Assembly (NCBI RefSeq): GCF_019112545.1
Contig: NW_025064901.1
Location: 258,164-322,163, forward strand
Direction: 5' to 3'
DNA length: 64,000 nucleotides
DNA from: Guyanagaster necrorhizus
Taxonomy: Eukaryota > Basidiomycota > Agaricomycetes > Agaricales > Physalacriaceae
Below, in pieces: positions 46,662 through 57,940 of the stretch (the stretch's first letter is position 1; each line of letters opens with the position of its first letter). Both the position numbers and the translations under genes were made by a program. Under the pieces are notes generated by a model, which had not been told where the DNA came from, did not search any database, and worked only from the letters and a program-made list of their open reading frames with translations.

Positions 46662-49600
46662 TTAGATCTGCTTGTACTGCGCCATAAAATTCGACCACGA
46701 AACCTGTAGATCATGATCCGGTGTTGCACTGTATTCCCCGGGATGCTGCATAGTATACTGCCCATATCCAATTCTAACATTGGCCCCATTGCCATTGCTA
46801 TATCCATAATACTCGGGCATAACATCCAATGACATTCCATGTTGGTTCTGGGGTATGTTATATGCCATGGCGCTTTCTGATTGAAGAGGCATGTGCGGGT
46901 ATAACGGGTATTCTGCCAACTGATATTCCTGTTGCGGCTGAGGGGTATAGGTTTGCCACTGGTTCACAGATTCTTGCATCGATTGGTAGCCGCCTTGCAG
47001 CTCTTGAGTGATAGGCGAAGCGGGGCCGGGCGGAGATGCAGGCTGAGACACAGGACTAGACCCAGCCTGGGAAGAAGGGGAAGAAGGCAGAGAAGATGTT
47101 CTCCGCGAAACAAGTCGCGTCGTACCTCCCAGGGCTGCGAATTCATCAACTTCTTCTTTGATATGGACGACGGAATAGGAACGGGATATAGTGTCAGGCG
47201 GTACGAGTCCGCGTACCTTCGAAAGAGCCGTATGCGCTCGTTCTTTGAGCTTCAGGAGAACGGCCTGCAACAGAGGCATGAGATGGGAGTAAAATGAAAA
47301 GCAACTAAATGTCATACAAGTATCTTTACTGTCCTGGAACTTTCCGAAACTTGGGAGAAAAGTTGATGGGCAGATTCCAAATGCGACAACGCCGATGGGG
47401 CAAGAGCCATCTGGGCTTTCATGGCGATTGAACCAAGAACGATCTGACGATGAGTTAATACTGAAACTCATCAGAAGAGGGGCAATGGGAACTTACTGCA
47501 CAAGAAAAGACGTGGGTAAACAAAAACCACATGCGTTCCGTTAAAGTGGGATGTTGTTTAAATAGGCTCTCCACCAGTCCCACGAACGAGCAGGCGCTAG
47601 TATATGCAGCCAGCACTGACTGCGCATACTTGCTACCCATAGGATCTAAAGGATGATCCTCAAGAGCCTGAGCAAAGAACCCTCGATGCATATAAAAAAG
47701 TGCTTAAAGGAGATGAGGTCAACTTCAATCGCAGAAGCGGAATGTCACGCACTGATCTCCTTGATCGCAAATGCAATGTAACGCTGCATTGTCAACTGCG
47801 TCGAAGGTTGATCAAGTTCCGGCCCCATCCTCGCGCCACCAAATCCAGGTACCTGGAGGCTCGGAGGAACATAGTAAGACCGTACCTTTCTGTCTAAGTC
47901 TTGTAATATTTTGTAGCTGGGCGGGCGTGCACCAAAGGCTTGATCATGAACAATGGACAGACAGTCTGAGGCGAATGCGTGCTTCCAAGCGGAAACTAGC
48001 GAGAAAGTTCAAAATCTGGATGACAAAATACGAAGCAAGCCGGACTTACAGCTCATTTCTCCATTGGCATTATGAGTACCTGAGGCATCTTGAGGAAACT
48101 TGGCGTCCACATGGACGTTAGCGAAGGATGGAGGCCTTCCGTAAGTGAGAGACTGCACGAACGTCATATTCCAATGCCATGTCCGCAGTGACAAGACTAT
48201 TCACCTGCCATGAATCGTAGACGTATAACTCCCATAGAAGACAACGTCTCCGGTAGGATTCTTCTGGATCAAGGTTCCACTTTCCGCTATCACGATCTAG
48301 CACAATCACCGATCATAAGGGCAACCTGTCAGTATACTGATGATACTTACGGAGTCCGACCTGTGGGTGAGTCAGGTATATCAGGCAACGAGCCACAAAT
48401 TAAAAAGGCATTAAAAGACAAACACTTTGCGCCAACTTGACTACAATTCCCATCATTACCCAACGAGCTTCGATATCATTCCAAAACATGAAATGGCACA
48501 TGACAAACTGTTTGCATGTCATTAAGTTGCTTGTATGATTCATGAATGAAGAACTTACTAAGGCCTGGATTCCCGGTATTGACTGCTCCTCAAAGACAGA
48601 ATTGATGGATAATGCAGCTTTAGCTAGTTGATAATATTGCATCGCTTCGGGTGAATGTGCCTGCAACTCAAGGTCCATCAGCGCACCCATGGCCAGGACC
48701 ATGAAGAGGAGAGCTAGACTGTGAGAATTGATCGCCTCGCCATAAGGGTACTCTTGTTCGTAGACGGGGCGAAAGATGGTTTCAAAATAGTCTTTATGGT
48801 TGATGGGTGTATACCTATCGAGACCGATGAGATGAAGTACAGGAGACATGTATGAAACAGCTTACATCCAAGCCGCATGTCGGTAGTATTGTTCTTGTGA
48901 AGATATTTCATCCTGAACTTCGGATTCTGATAGAGCTGAAGAAGACATACCTGACAGTCGTCTAGCCACAGATGCGCTAGGTAGATAACTATGCAGAGCG
49001 TGTCGAATCTCTTCAGCACATCTGCTAACAGATGGAGTGAACGGAAATGCATGCTCAAGCCATGGCAATTCCACGGGGATTGTAATTTCAAAGTTGGTGG
49101 GCATATCATCATCTTCTTCGGAACCTTCTTCGTTCTGGAAACTTGGAAGCTCGAAGTTTTGAAAAAGAAGAATTTGCAATTCTTACCTTCAGGAGATACT
49201 GGAACGTGATGAGTTATGGAAGAGATCAGCGACGCAAAGACTTACCCAGGAATTGGCAGCTTGGCCAAAGAACGACGATCGTCCTCGTTCTGACAATGAG
49301 CTGGAAACGAACGCTTAAGTACAAGGACGGGAAAGGGCACTTGAATCATACAGGGAGCCAAGAGCATTGATGGCGTCCACATTTTCGGCGTGATTCTCCT
49401 TCTGGGTTTGCTCATCAAGTCTCTCTCGTTCCAGTGGCCGCTTAATCTGTAACAGCTCTTCACTCAGTAAAGGATGAGGATGGGGGGAATTGAGAGAATG
49501 TGATTCAGCAAGGGCGTCTTCGAGCTGTCGCACACGGGTAGATAATTGTCCAATCTTATCGTGGAGCGCTTCAGTATTGGCGAGGACGAAACTAGGCAAC

Positions 49601-50168
49601 GTCTTAATGAACTCAACCGACCATCCGTTACGTGAAGACACACCGATTTCCCTTGCCGGTCGTCAAAGACCCTGGATACAATCGTTACAACCAAGACCAG
49701 ACAAAAGCCGATTGCATGAGATACCGTCAGGACATATGGGACCACATCCTACACAGCAGGTTCTGAGATACTGGCGCCGCGTGGAAGGATAAATGCCATA
49801 CCCTTTTTCACGCAATTACTAGGGCACAGATAATAAGTATGTACTTGCTGTAGATAGAGCGAATAAGCTTTACCTGCAAGGAAACACACGACTACACCTG
49901 TACGAGGCGTGAGCCGCGGCTGGAAACGGATGCAAACAAATCGTACTTGAGCTTCAATCTGGAAATGGTGCAACAGATCAGCTTGAGATGAAAATAAGGA
50001 CTACGCGTATCGCACCTCCTGCACTGTACAGAACAAGACAGGTGTGAATGAGCCTCCCCGACTCGGAATACAAGGACGCGACCACCATACCTCGGCACAG
50101 CTGAGAGCAGCCCCCCTGCGTTTATGCCGCTGCACTAAAGACGAGTCCTGCGGGTAGGCAGATGCCAT
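46662..50168 (-). CDS. Zn2Cys6 transcription factor 1 (20 exons, microexons)
   Basis: The gene model has 829 residues. Exons: 50168-50091, 50023-50016 (8 nt), 49958-49947 (12), 49897-49874 (24), 49818-49802 (17), 49748-49725 (24), 49671-49644 (28), 49591-49352, 49300-49246, 49198-49187 (12), 49134-48866, 48814-48559, 48507-48424, 48360-48351 (10), 48296-48205, 48152-48050, 47995-47753, 47702-47497, 47443-47318, 47264-46662. The zinc cluster reads CAEC-RRLKLK-C-SRVFP-C-SN-C, with the sixth Cys in CGPICPDG. A coiled-coil linker follows (LHDKIGQLSTRVRQLEDAL), then the fungal-specific regulator domain (LALLFMVLAMGALMDL, GLHRDSGKW, YDSWQSLTYGRP) and a Gln/Ser/Pro-rich tail. It is a nuclear DNA-binding regulator by family; target unknown. 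It is a paralogue of the gene at 57941-61348, which confirmed most junctions. Confidence 0.87.
50016..50023 (-). other. 8-nt microexon of Zn2Cys6 factor 1
   Basis: TGCAGGAG encodes Cys-Arg-Arg (the second zinc Cys) with its last codon split. It is preceded by GTACAG and followed by GTGCGA. The paralogue has an 8-nt exon TGTAGAAG at 58111-58118 encoding the same residues, so the exon is real and older than the duplication. Confidence 0.85.
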
Positions 50169-52027
50169 AGGATGATTGTAGTGGAGAGCGGTGAAGCAGT
50201 CAGCAACGAGCCATTCGAGGATACAGTGCGTTCTCAGATCTGCCCAATACGGCAAAGATGCCGGTGACGTTGTTCTTGTTTACTTCTCCGACCATTTTAT
50301 TTTTATTTTAGTTCGCAACGCTGCATAAAATTTATCTATTCTACACTATTCCCAATGGATGTCTCAATAGTATGTGTTTTGATTTTTTCATTATCCCAGT
50401 TCCACCACAATCAAATCGTGCCATTCCTATCTGGCCTATCTGGTTGGTTCTTCTCTTTGCTTCTTGTCGGCCCTGCACACTCATCAGCTCTGTCCAGTCA
50501 CCAGTCAACCATCAAAATTACCTTTCGCTGGCCGACAACTGGGGGAGGCGCCAGCGGCATCCGGCAACGCCGACGCTGATCACGCTACTGTTTCACGCAT
50601 GCAAACTTGGGAATCTAGAAAATCAACCGCATGGAGTCCGTATCTGTATGTTACAAAATACCAGGGACTCTTCAGGTATTTCTGTGTCCTTACAGTGCTC
50701 TTGCTTATTCGAAGACCACAGGAACGTTGACAATACTGGTTTTGGCCTTCCCTGATTTACTTTAGCACCGTCCTTTGCCCGTAATTCCAAGTCCTTGTTA
50801 TGTCCAAACGGGTCTCGGGCCACAATATCCATTCAGTCCCGGTCACACGAACTTGTCTCACCCTCTGCTCTTCCACGTCGGACGATGTGTATCGACAGCC
50901 TTCGCTCATTCTTGGTATCTACCGTCGGGTTTTCTCGGCGACCATTTCAATTTCAGTGGCGATTAACAGTACACCCTCAGACGTTTGTGGCAAATTAATT
51001 CCTCTACCAACCCCAGATTCATGTCGAAAGGATGTTCATTAGTTATATCAGGAGGACGCGGTCGTTCCTCGGAACTTTCTGGATTTTCTCCATCATCCGA
51101 CTTTTTCTATGGATCTCTACAGTACTCGTGTTTTCATCTCTACTGTTTTTGTTCGCATCGACTTCCGAAAAACGGATGTATATGCCGTATCTGGGTAAGA
51201 TGTGGTTACGCTATTACTAGCGAGATCACCTAGTTCGCATCATCTCGACAGGTTCTATGGTTGTTCTCAGTCTGTTGAAACAAAGGTTCGGTTTCCTACC
51301 TCGAACGCCCAGGGATCGCAATGTACGGTCTTCATCCGGTAGAATCACTGAATTCTCTGCACGTTGTTGTTCGGAATAGCGGGATCACCGACAGTTTCGT
51401 AATGGCGGCGGTTGGGCGCAATTCACAAGTTAATCATGACATGCTAGTGACATTCTGTCGAAGGATTGAGGCCACGGTTCCGGCGAGTCATCGTTCATGC
51501 AACAACCTGCCCGCAAGATTATGACATCCCAGCTTGCCCTGGTTTGTTTGCTTCAACGCTTGGGCGGGAGTCTCTCCCCTGCCTCTTGGAAATTATTTCC
51601 TATGCCTTCTGTCCGACCGCACTGACAACGACGTCGGCGACAAGAAGCTTCGCCCGACGTCAAGCTCTAGACCGTTTTCCCTTTGTTGAGGCGGTTGAGC
51701 ACTGTTATTGCCTGTTGAAACCGTTAACCAGTGATCGCGATCATGGCAACTAGGGGAAGTTCAAATTATTATTGCTGCGTAGATGTACATAGGTGTACTT
51801 GGTTTGTTTCTCTACGATAATATTGCTTTTGTACGCAGACCCGAGTCGCAGGCAAGGTTACTTGCTTCCTAAGCTGCTGCATCCATATCAGGACTGTGCT
51901 GTCATCAGATGATGGGAGAACATCGGCCCTGCGATGCAGATTTTTGCTTCTCTTTTCCTGCTTTCTTTTGCTGTCTCTATGTCATTTTTCATTTTCTCTA
52001 CTCAATCCCCAGTTCACCTGTAACAAC
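50169..52027. other. Divergent intergenic region, 1.86 kb, no gene recognised
   Basis: This lies between the 5' ends of Zn2Cys6 factor 1 (-) and the CCCH-Smr gene (+). Several plus-strand ORFs of 60-127 codons overlap each other in different frames (50355-51753) but show no motif or plausible splicing into a family. The final 130 bases before the CCCH-Smr start are T- and CT-rich on the plus strand, a likely core promoter. A long 5' UTR or an unannotated transcript is possible. Confidence 0.45.
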
Positions 52028-54824
52028 ATGTCTCTACTATCGCTGCCTGAGGACCCAGGCAACTTGTCCGATTCTGGAGAACACAATGCTTTGGCCCAAC
52101 CCATGTTTCCCCACACTCGAGCCCAACTGTCGGCCTTGTCGCGCCAGTCCAAACCCATTGATGGATTTGAGAGTGATATCGACGGTGACGAGATTAGCCG
52201 AGTCTCATCATCGTTTGTGAATCAGGTCGTGGCCCTGCTGGTTGAGGAACGCGAAGATGAGCTCAAGGCGCTTCTGAAGGAATCCTTTGGCCTGGATGAT
52301 GACACTGTGCGTCTTTCTTCCTTGAGGAGTATTTTTTCTTGACCGCAGACTAGGTGGAGCAAGGTGTCTTGGACCTTATGCATAAACACCGGGACGACGT
52401 CGCAGGTGTTCCATTTCTCTTTCTGACCCCCATCCGTCGTCCTATTTCGAGACCGTCATCAAGGGCGTCTACAGCGTCGAGCCGCCTACATCAAGCTCGT
52501 CCAGAGACACCGTTGTCGGCGCCCAGCTCACCACGAGCCCTTGTATTTCGCCGACCGCACACGCCACTTGCCTCTCCACTTGCCGTCGGTCAGGCGTCGT
52601 CTTACATGTCGGCGCGCGGCAGTGACTACTCGCCTTCGTCGTCGCCCATTCTCTCACATGCACAGGCGACACATGCACATGCACAGTTCACAGCGAGCTT
52701 ACCAGCCTCGCCGTTGTCGTCGCCGCGCCTGCTAAATGCCAAAGCCTCCGAGTTCAAGCCCATTCAACGACCGCTCTCTGCGGCATCATCCAATCCAGGC
52801 CCTTTACGTGCAGATACCCCATCGCCAGATCTCTGGTCGCACAGTCCGTTCAGAGCCACGTCTAATCTCGCCATCGCGGCCCCTCTTCTTCCCGAACAAC
52901 CTCTGCTTACACGCTCGCTTACGCCCAGTTCCTCTCTCCGTTCTCCTCTCTTCCCTGATGAACACGATAGCGATGATGAAGATCCTTTTGACCCATTTTC
53001 TCAGAAACCTGTTCCATCTTTCAATACTTTCCATACCTCGGATTTTGATGCTCAGTGGTCCGGATCGTCTAATTCCTCAATGTCCCCTGAAGATCCTAGA
53101 GTTGGGGAGATGCACAGTCAATTTCAAACCTCGTATGCTTCGTACGAATCGTTGCTCTCTGAAGACCCTCAAGAGGAGGACCCAGATGCCGAGGCCGAAG
53201 CTGCTGCAGTGCTCACCGACGGAATGACGCCATTTGACGTCCTTAGTTCTGTTTTTGGTTCTACTCTTGCACCTTCCGAGTTGGAGGAGGCACTCGCTGC
53301 CAATGCATACGACTTTGAGCGTGCGATGGCTTGGCTCGTTGACCGAGCTTTGCCGTCCGTACCTCAGAACCCTCAAGTTCGTATGCAGAACATGGGTGGT
53401 CGAGTTACCCTTGTCTCTAGGGACGCTATACATGGTCGAGGCGGTTTTCAAATCCAAAATGCGCGGCCTGCACCTAGATACGTCAATGGACGGCCCGTTC
53501 AAGGAGGGAATAGAGTCTGCCGGTATTTCGTTGCTGGCGAATGCCTTCGGGCGGACTGCAGATTCAGGTATAGGTCCATGCTCTGTGTCATAGTTAAGAC
53601 TAACTTTTTCGATTATTCTAGTCATGACTTAGAGCGTGCCCTTTGCCGTTTTTGGCTTCGGGGAACCTGCGCAAAACAGGATAGCTGCGAATTTTTGCAC
53701 CATTTACCTAAGGACGTTGATATAACGAGTCTGAATATTGCCATGTCCCGTGCTAATGTAATGCCGGGCACTGGGCCACTTGCTACCCATACGGCTGGAC
53801 TAGAAGATTTCCCCGTCTTGGGCTATGAAAATGGCAAAGGTAGACGAGGAGGATACGTCGACAGAGCATACGATCCCGGGCGAACGAGATTCGCCGCAGC
53901 CGTCAAGAAACCGGTTCCTGCAATTCATACTGATAGCCCTGCCCGTCGTGAAGCTATGGGCAGTTCAGCCGACAGCCTTCATACTCGATCGGCGATTGTC
54001 GCACCCAAACCGTCGCCGCGACTCAAGCTCCGTCCTCCAGCGCTTCTACCCACACTCCCTACGGGCGAATCGGTGAATTCCTTGTACATGGCATACCGTG
54101 CTCGCGCTTTGCAACTTGGTGCAGCCCGAAATGCGTGCTTGTCTCGTGCCGCGGACGCCTGGAGGCGAGGAGATGGCGCTGCAGCGAAGAGGTTCAGTAG
54201 GGAAGGACATGATTTGAACAGTAAGATGAGTGCAGAGATGGCGTCAGCTGCCGGTCACCTTGTTCGCGAACGTGCAACGCTGGCTGAGCAAGCTGTTAGG
54301 AACAGGGATGCGAGCTGGTCAGACGACCCTGGCGATCGAACAGCTCGAGGACGTGTCTGCGGTGGAGGTTATGGTGTGATCTTGGGAATCGCGCGAACCG
54401 ATACTGGAGACGGTAAATTAACTTCTGAGGAGAGGACAGAGAGCATGCTTGATCTGCATGGGCTGCACTCGAATGAAGCGACTGAGGTGCTGGAAGACTT
54501 TTTACTGGCTGTGAGTCGTCAGATGTTTCAATATGCTGATTGCGTCTGACTCGTGTATGTTTCTTGTAGTTGGAGGAGGAGCACTTTTATGGTTTGGGTA
54601 AGTTGCGACATAGTAATAGACTCTTCTTGGCACTAATCCTGATTTTCGAAGCATACGTCATCGTCGGCGAAGAAAAGCACACTAGTTCGCAAGATGTGGC
54701 TCGTGGGGCATCCAGAGCGCGACTAGCAACTGGCGTACGTGAATGGCTTCACCGATGGGGATACCCTTGGAGCGAGAGAGATGGCATAATATGTGTCGAC
54801 GCACTGACGCATGCGTCTGAATAG
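52028..54824 (+). CDS. CCCH zinc-finger protein with DUF1771 and Smr domains
   Basis: Five exons (52028-52306, 52354-53567, 53622-54510, 54570-54597, 54652-54824) give 860 residues. An N-terminal helical part precedes a long Ser/Pro-rich region (about 115-300). A CUE-like segment with SSVFGSTLAPSELEEAL follows near 380-420. Tandem CCCH fingers are VCRYFVAGECLRADCRFSH and LCRFWLRGTCAKQDSCEFLH (about 479-525); the first is split by an intron just before its His. DUF1771 (about 655-715) and an Smr domain with DLHGL (about 772) close the protein. Smr domains are nucleases or nucleic-acid-binding modules; with CCCH fingers and a ubiquitin-binding-like segment an mRNA quality-control role is likely but inferred. 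An upstream in-frame Met (51896) exists; 52028 is chosen because the upstream part looks like untranslated T-rich sequence. Confidence 0.85.
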
Positions 54825-55120
54825 AAGAAAATAATGGGATAGTGTATGAGGCGTGACCAAAAGCGGTGTACATTTATGATAAGGAAACTGGGACCATTGA
54901 TACATGTAAGTAGTGGTCGTTGATATGTACATACTGATCTTTCTGCATATGTTTGGAATATACGTTTCTTGTTGCTAAGACCAACGGATGGGGCTGCGGC
55001 GTACTGCCAGATGGCTGTTTCCGACCTGGAACACGTCGCGAAGGAACCACGTGCAACGGTTCACATGGTGGGCGGTGGCAAGCCAGACGTCCGGAGATCG
55101 CTGACTGTTTCTACTTCACC

Positions 55121-56635
55121 ATGAACCTCCACGTGCAGTCCGACCAAACTGATAATCACCTAGAATTTGAAGTACCGCCTACCGCCATATCGCAGGATTT
55201 CCATTCCCTTTCTTCTCCAAAGACCCAGCGACCGTTTTCTATTGATCTCAGTCTTGAACTCGAACGGCAACTGGACATGGAATCGCCTCCAGTAACCCCC
55301 GCCTACCATACACAAACTCACGATACATGTCCGAAGCGGGAATCGCTAGACCCACAGGTTCTTGCGCATATTGTCATGCAGCTCCGTCAGTCATTAGCTG
55401 AAATGACCAAAGAGCGGGATGATTTGCTCCAGCTCGTTTCAGGAGCGCACTTGAGGGAGGCAGAGCTAAAGGACACCCTGCAAGCCTTAGCAGCCAAGGC
55501 GACAGAGTTGGAAGAGGAGCTCATGGCTGCGAGACGGCAAATGAAAGACGATGAGGATGCAATTGCGATGTTGCGGACTAAGGTGGAAGAGAGCAGGTAC
55601 GTCTCGACCCCGTCGCTTCATTACTGCAATTTATCGCTTACTATGCTATCTAGACGTGGTCTGATGCGACTTCAGTCCGAAAATCAGAACCGCAGACAAA
55701 GTGTTGGACCGATGCCGCTGGACTTGTCTCGTGCAGGTTTCAATAATTACAGTACCCCTGGGTCGTCCAAGCGAGCTTCGTTCACGCCTGCTACAGGTTC
55801 CCACACGACACGTCCGAACGCTCATCGGCGCATTTCATCAGTATCTGATACATGCATTGATGATCAGTCCTCGCAAACGCTAATCATACCCCCCGAACTG
55901 TCAGCTAACTCGTCCCGCCGAATTTCAGGATTCCATAATCGTTCTCCACAAGCCGACAAAGACGCGTTCAATCTGGAGTTGGAGGCACTGCGGAAAGAAC
56001 TGCGGGCGGCAAGGGATGAGCTTGAAGAGACCAAGCACGAGCTCTCGGAGGCTAATGAAGCCAAGGAAGCGTCTGACACGTGTGTAAACGCGTTGCGAGA
56101 ATTTATTTCCGAAAACAATGTCGGTACCGTTGACCTTGATGCTAGGGACGCTGTAAAGCTGCCTCCTTTGCCTGCCACTACAACCGGAGATGAGATGGAG
56201 GCAAAGAAGGTGACTACTGGATGGGGATTCAAGCTGTGGAAGGCCGATACCTCTGTAAAACCTGCCAGTGGTCCTACTTCAATCACAACAGCATCCACAG
56301 CTTCACCTGTTATTGCGTCTTCTCCCCAGTTGAACCCTTCACAGGTACCGCTCACGCGAAAGATCGGCGGCTTCTTCAGTTCGCGAGGGAGCGTCTCCTC
56401 CAACTCGCCCCTTCAATCAAACGCTGCTGTCGCACAGGTTCCGCATCGTGATTCGGTTTACAGCTTCTCGGACGCGTCTTCCATGAATGAACCATTGAGC
56501 CCCATGAGTGAAGAGAGTCCTCATAATGACGTGGTAGTACGTTCATTGTCGGACATGGGGAGTCAGGGTGGGTCGTTGCCTCCGTTCAGTAACGGAGTTG
56601 CAATGCACGTTGAGAAGGAAGTTTTGGCATCATGA
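55121..56635 (+). CDS. Coiled-coil, Ser-rich protein of unknown function
   Basis: Two exons (55121-55596, 55654-56635) give 485 residues. I do not recognise the family. Residues about 80-160 form a heptad-like coiled coil (MQLRQSLAEMTKERDDLL through LEEELMAARRQMKDDED). A second coiled coil lies near 285-330 (LEALRKELRAARDELEETKH). Between and after are Ser/Thr/Pro-rich stretches typical of phosphorylated scaffold proteins (RRISSVSD, SSRRISG). No membrane segment or catalytic motif is visible. The start at 55121 follows an upstream in-frame Met (54953) whose sequence looks untranslated. The gap to the upstream gene (54825-55120) shows nothing else. Confidence 0.75.
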   Translation: MNLHVQSDQTDNHLEFEVPPTAISQDFHSLSSPKTQRPFSIDLSLELERQLDMESPPVTPAYHTQTHDTCPKRESLDPQVLAHIVMQLRQSLAEMTKERDDLLQLVSGAHLREAELKDTLQALAAKATELEEELMAARRQMKDDEDAIAMLRTKVEESRYVSTPSLHYCNLSLTMLSRRGLMRLQSENQNRRQSVGPMPLDLSRAGFNNYSTPGSSKRASFTPATGSHTTRPNAHRRISSVSDTCIDDQSSQTLIIPPELSANSSRRISGFHNRSPQADKDAFNLELEALRKELRAARDELEETKHELSEANEAKEASDTCVNALREFISENNVGTVDLDARDAVKLPPLPATTTGDEMEAKKVTTGWGFKLWKADTSVKPASGPTSITTASTASPVIASSPQLNPSQVPLTRKIGGFFSSRGSVSSNSPLQSNAAVAQVPHRDSVYSFSDASSMNEPLSPMSEESPHNDVVVRSLSDMGSQGGSLPPFSNGVAMHVEKEVLAS

Positions 56636-57940
56636 TGGAGCGGTTAATATATTTTTACCCTTTAGACCACTTACGACTGTTTATGATCATTATATTAGTA
56701 CCTTGTCCGACCTTTTTTACTGCTACGATTCGAGTATGCTTGCAATAGTTTTGTATCTCAACATAATGGTTGTGCTTGAGCAGTCTTCTATGCAGCGTCG
56801 AGCGTCCTCTTCCAGTGAAACAGCATTACGTGATTCTAAAACTTCTTTCCTGTGCTAGAACATGGACCCTCGATGTAAGTATCTACGCGACAGAGAAACA
56901 TCACTACCTTGATCTGCCGACTATCAGTGCCGTTATCCCCGTTTCAGCCTATTCAGGGTGCCCGTGATGTCGAGTTCAATCTGGTCAGTCCTCAGCATGC
57001 TTAATAGCGTAGTCCGCGCTGATACCGGCTCCGGTGGAATGTCCCACATGTACAATGCCTTTTTTCTCTCAGCTTATACAGTCAAATCGCTAGAGAGATA
57101 TACGCTAGAGGAAGAGTTTTGCATCTACGGATCACTATGATCCAGATACGTTTTTATTCGAAGCCGCAGGATCATTGTATATAGATATGGGAAGCATACC
57201 TTTACCCCCCAGTGGTTTCATTCCAGCGCCCACCTGCATCTGTACGCCAAAGGACGATACCTTTCACAACCCTTAGACAAACTTTTTCAAAAGATGCGGG
57301 GTAAAATTGAATATCGGCGACAAATGAGCGAATCCGATCGCGACCCATCCGACATGAATAACACGTGGAAAAGATCAGGAAAAAGATCCCACCTCTCGCT
57401 CTTTTCGACTCCCAGATTAGTACAATGGTCTGCGACTATCCACGTCTTCTGCAGAGCTGAATGCAGATTGGCAGGGAGCTGCTGCATTCTACTATGCGGT
57501 GGTATTAGTCAGGCCCTGAAGGTCATGCAGGATGGTAATCTAATACCAAGTTTGTCCAATTCCCGCTAAAGACAAGACCAAGTCAAGTCGATCGAGTCAC
57601 CATCATTTCCTTCTAGTTCGCATCTTATGCAATCATTCGGTGAGGGCGGTCGCCACCTGATTAAGTTTGGGGTTTCTCAGCTGTATCTTCCGTATTGTCG
57701 AAACGCTGCGGTCAAGTACAATGCTCTAAAGGGTGTACAGGGAGCGCTGGGCGACGGGGAGTTTGAAATTTTTTCAAACCGACCAGGAAGGGTGGAAGGA
57801 GGAAACATGTCACAGCCACCCAACTCCGGCAAGACAGGTATTGCTTCCGCGGCATTAACTCCGGCAAGGTCCGGCACCGATCATTGAAGTACCTAGAGCG
57901 AATCTGCAAAGCCGGTCCGCTTCTTGTGATTCCACCCATC
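56636..57940. other. Intergenic region upstream of Zn2Cys6 factor 2
   Basis: No gene is recognised. Plus-strand ORFs of 91 and 86 codons (57294-57569, 57627-57887) lack motifs. Near the 3' end the 11-mer ACTCCGGCAAG occurs twice (57823-57833 and 57858-57868) with a further TCCGGC at 57870-57875, close to the start of the zinc-cluster gene. Confidence 0.5.

Noticed and set aside
57627..57887. 86-codon plus-strand ORF before Zn2Cys6 factor 2 as a uORF or gene
   Set aside because: It ends before the factor start, has no motif, and the region is better explained as promoter or 5' UTR. It is kept only as an intergenic note.
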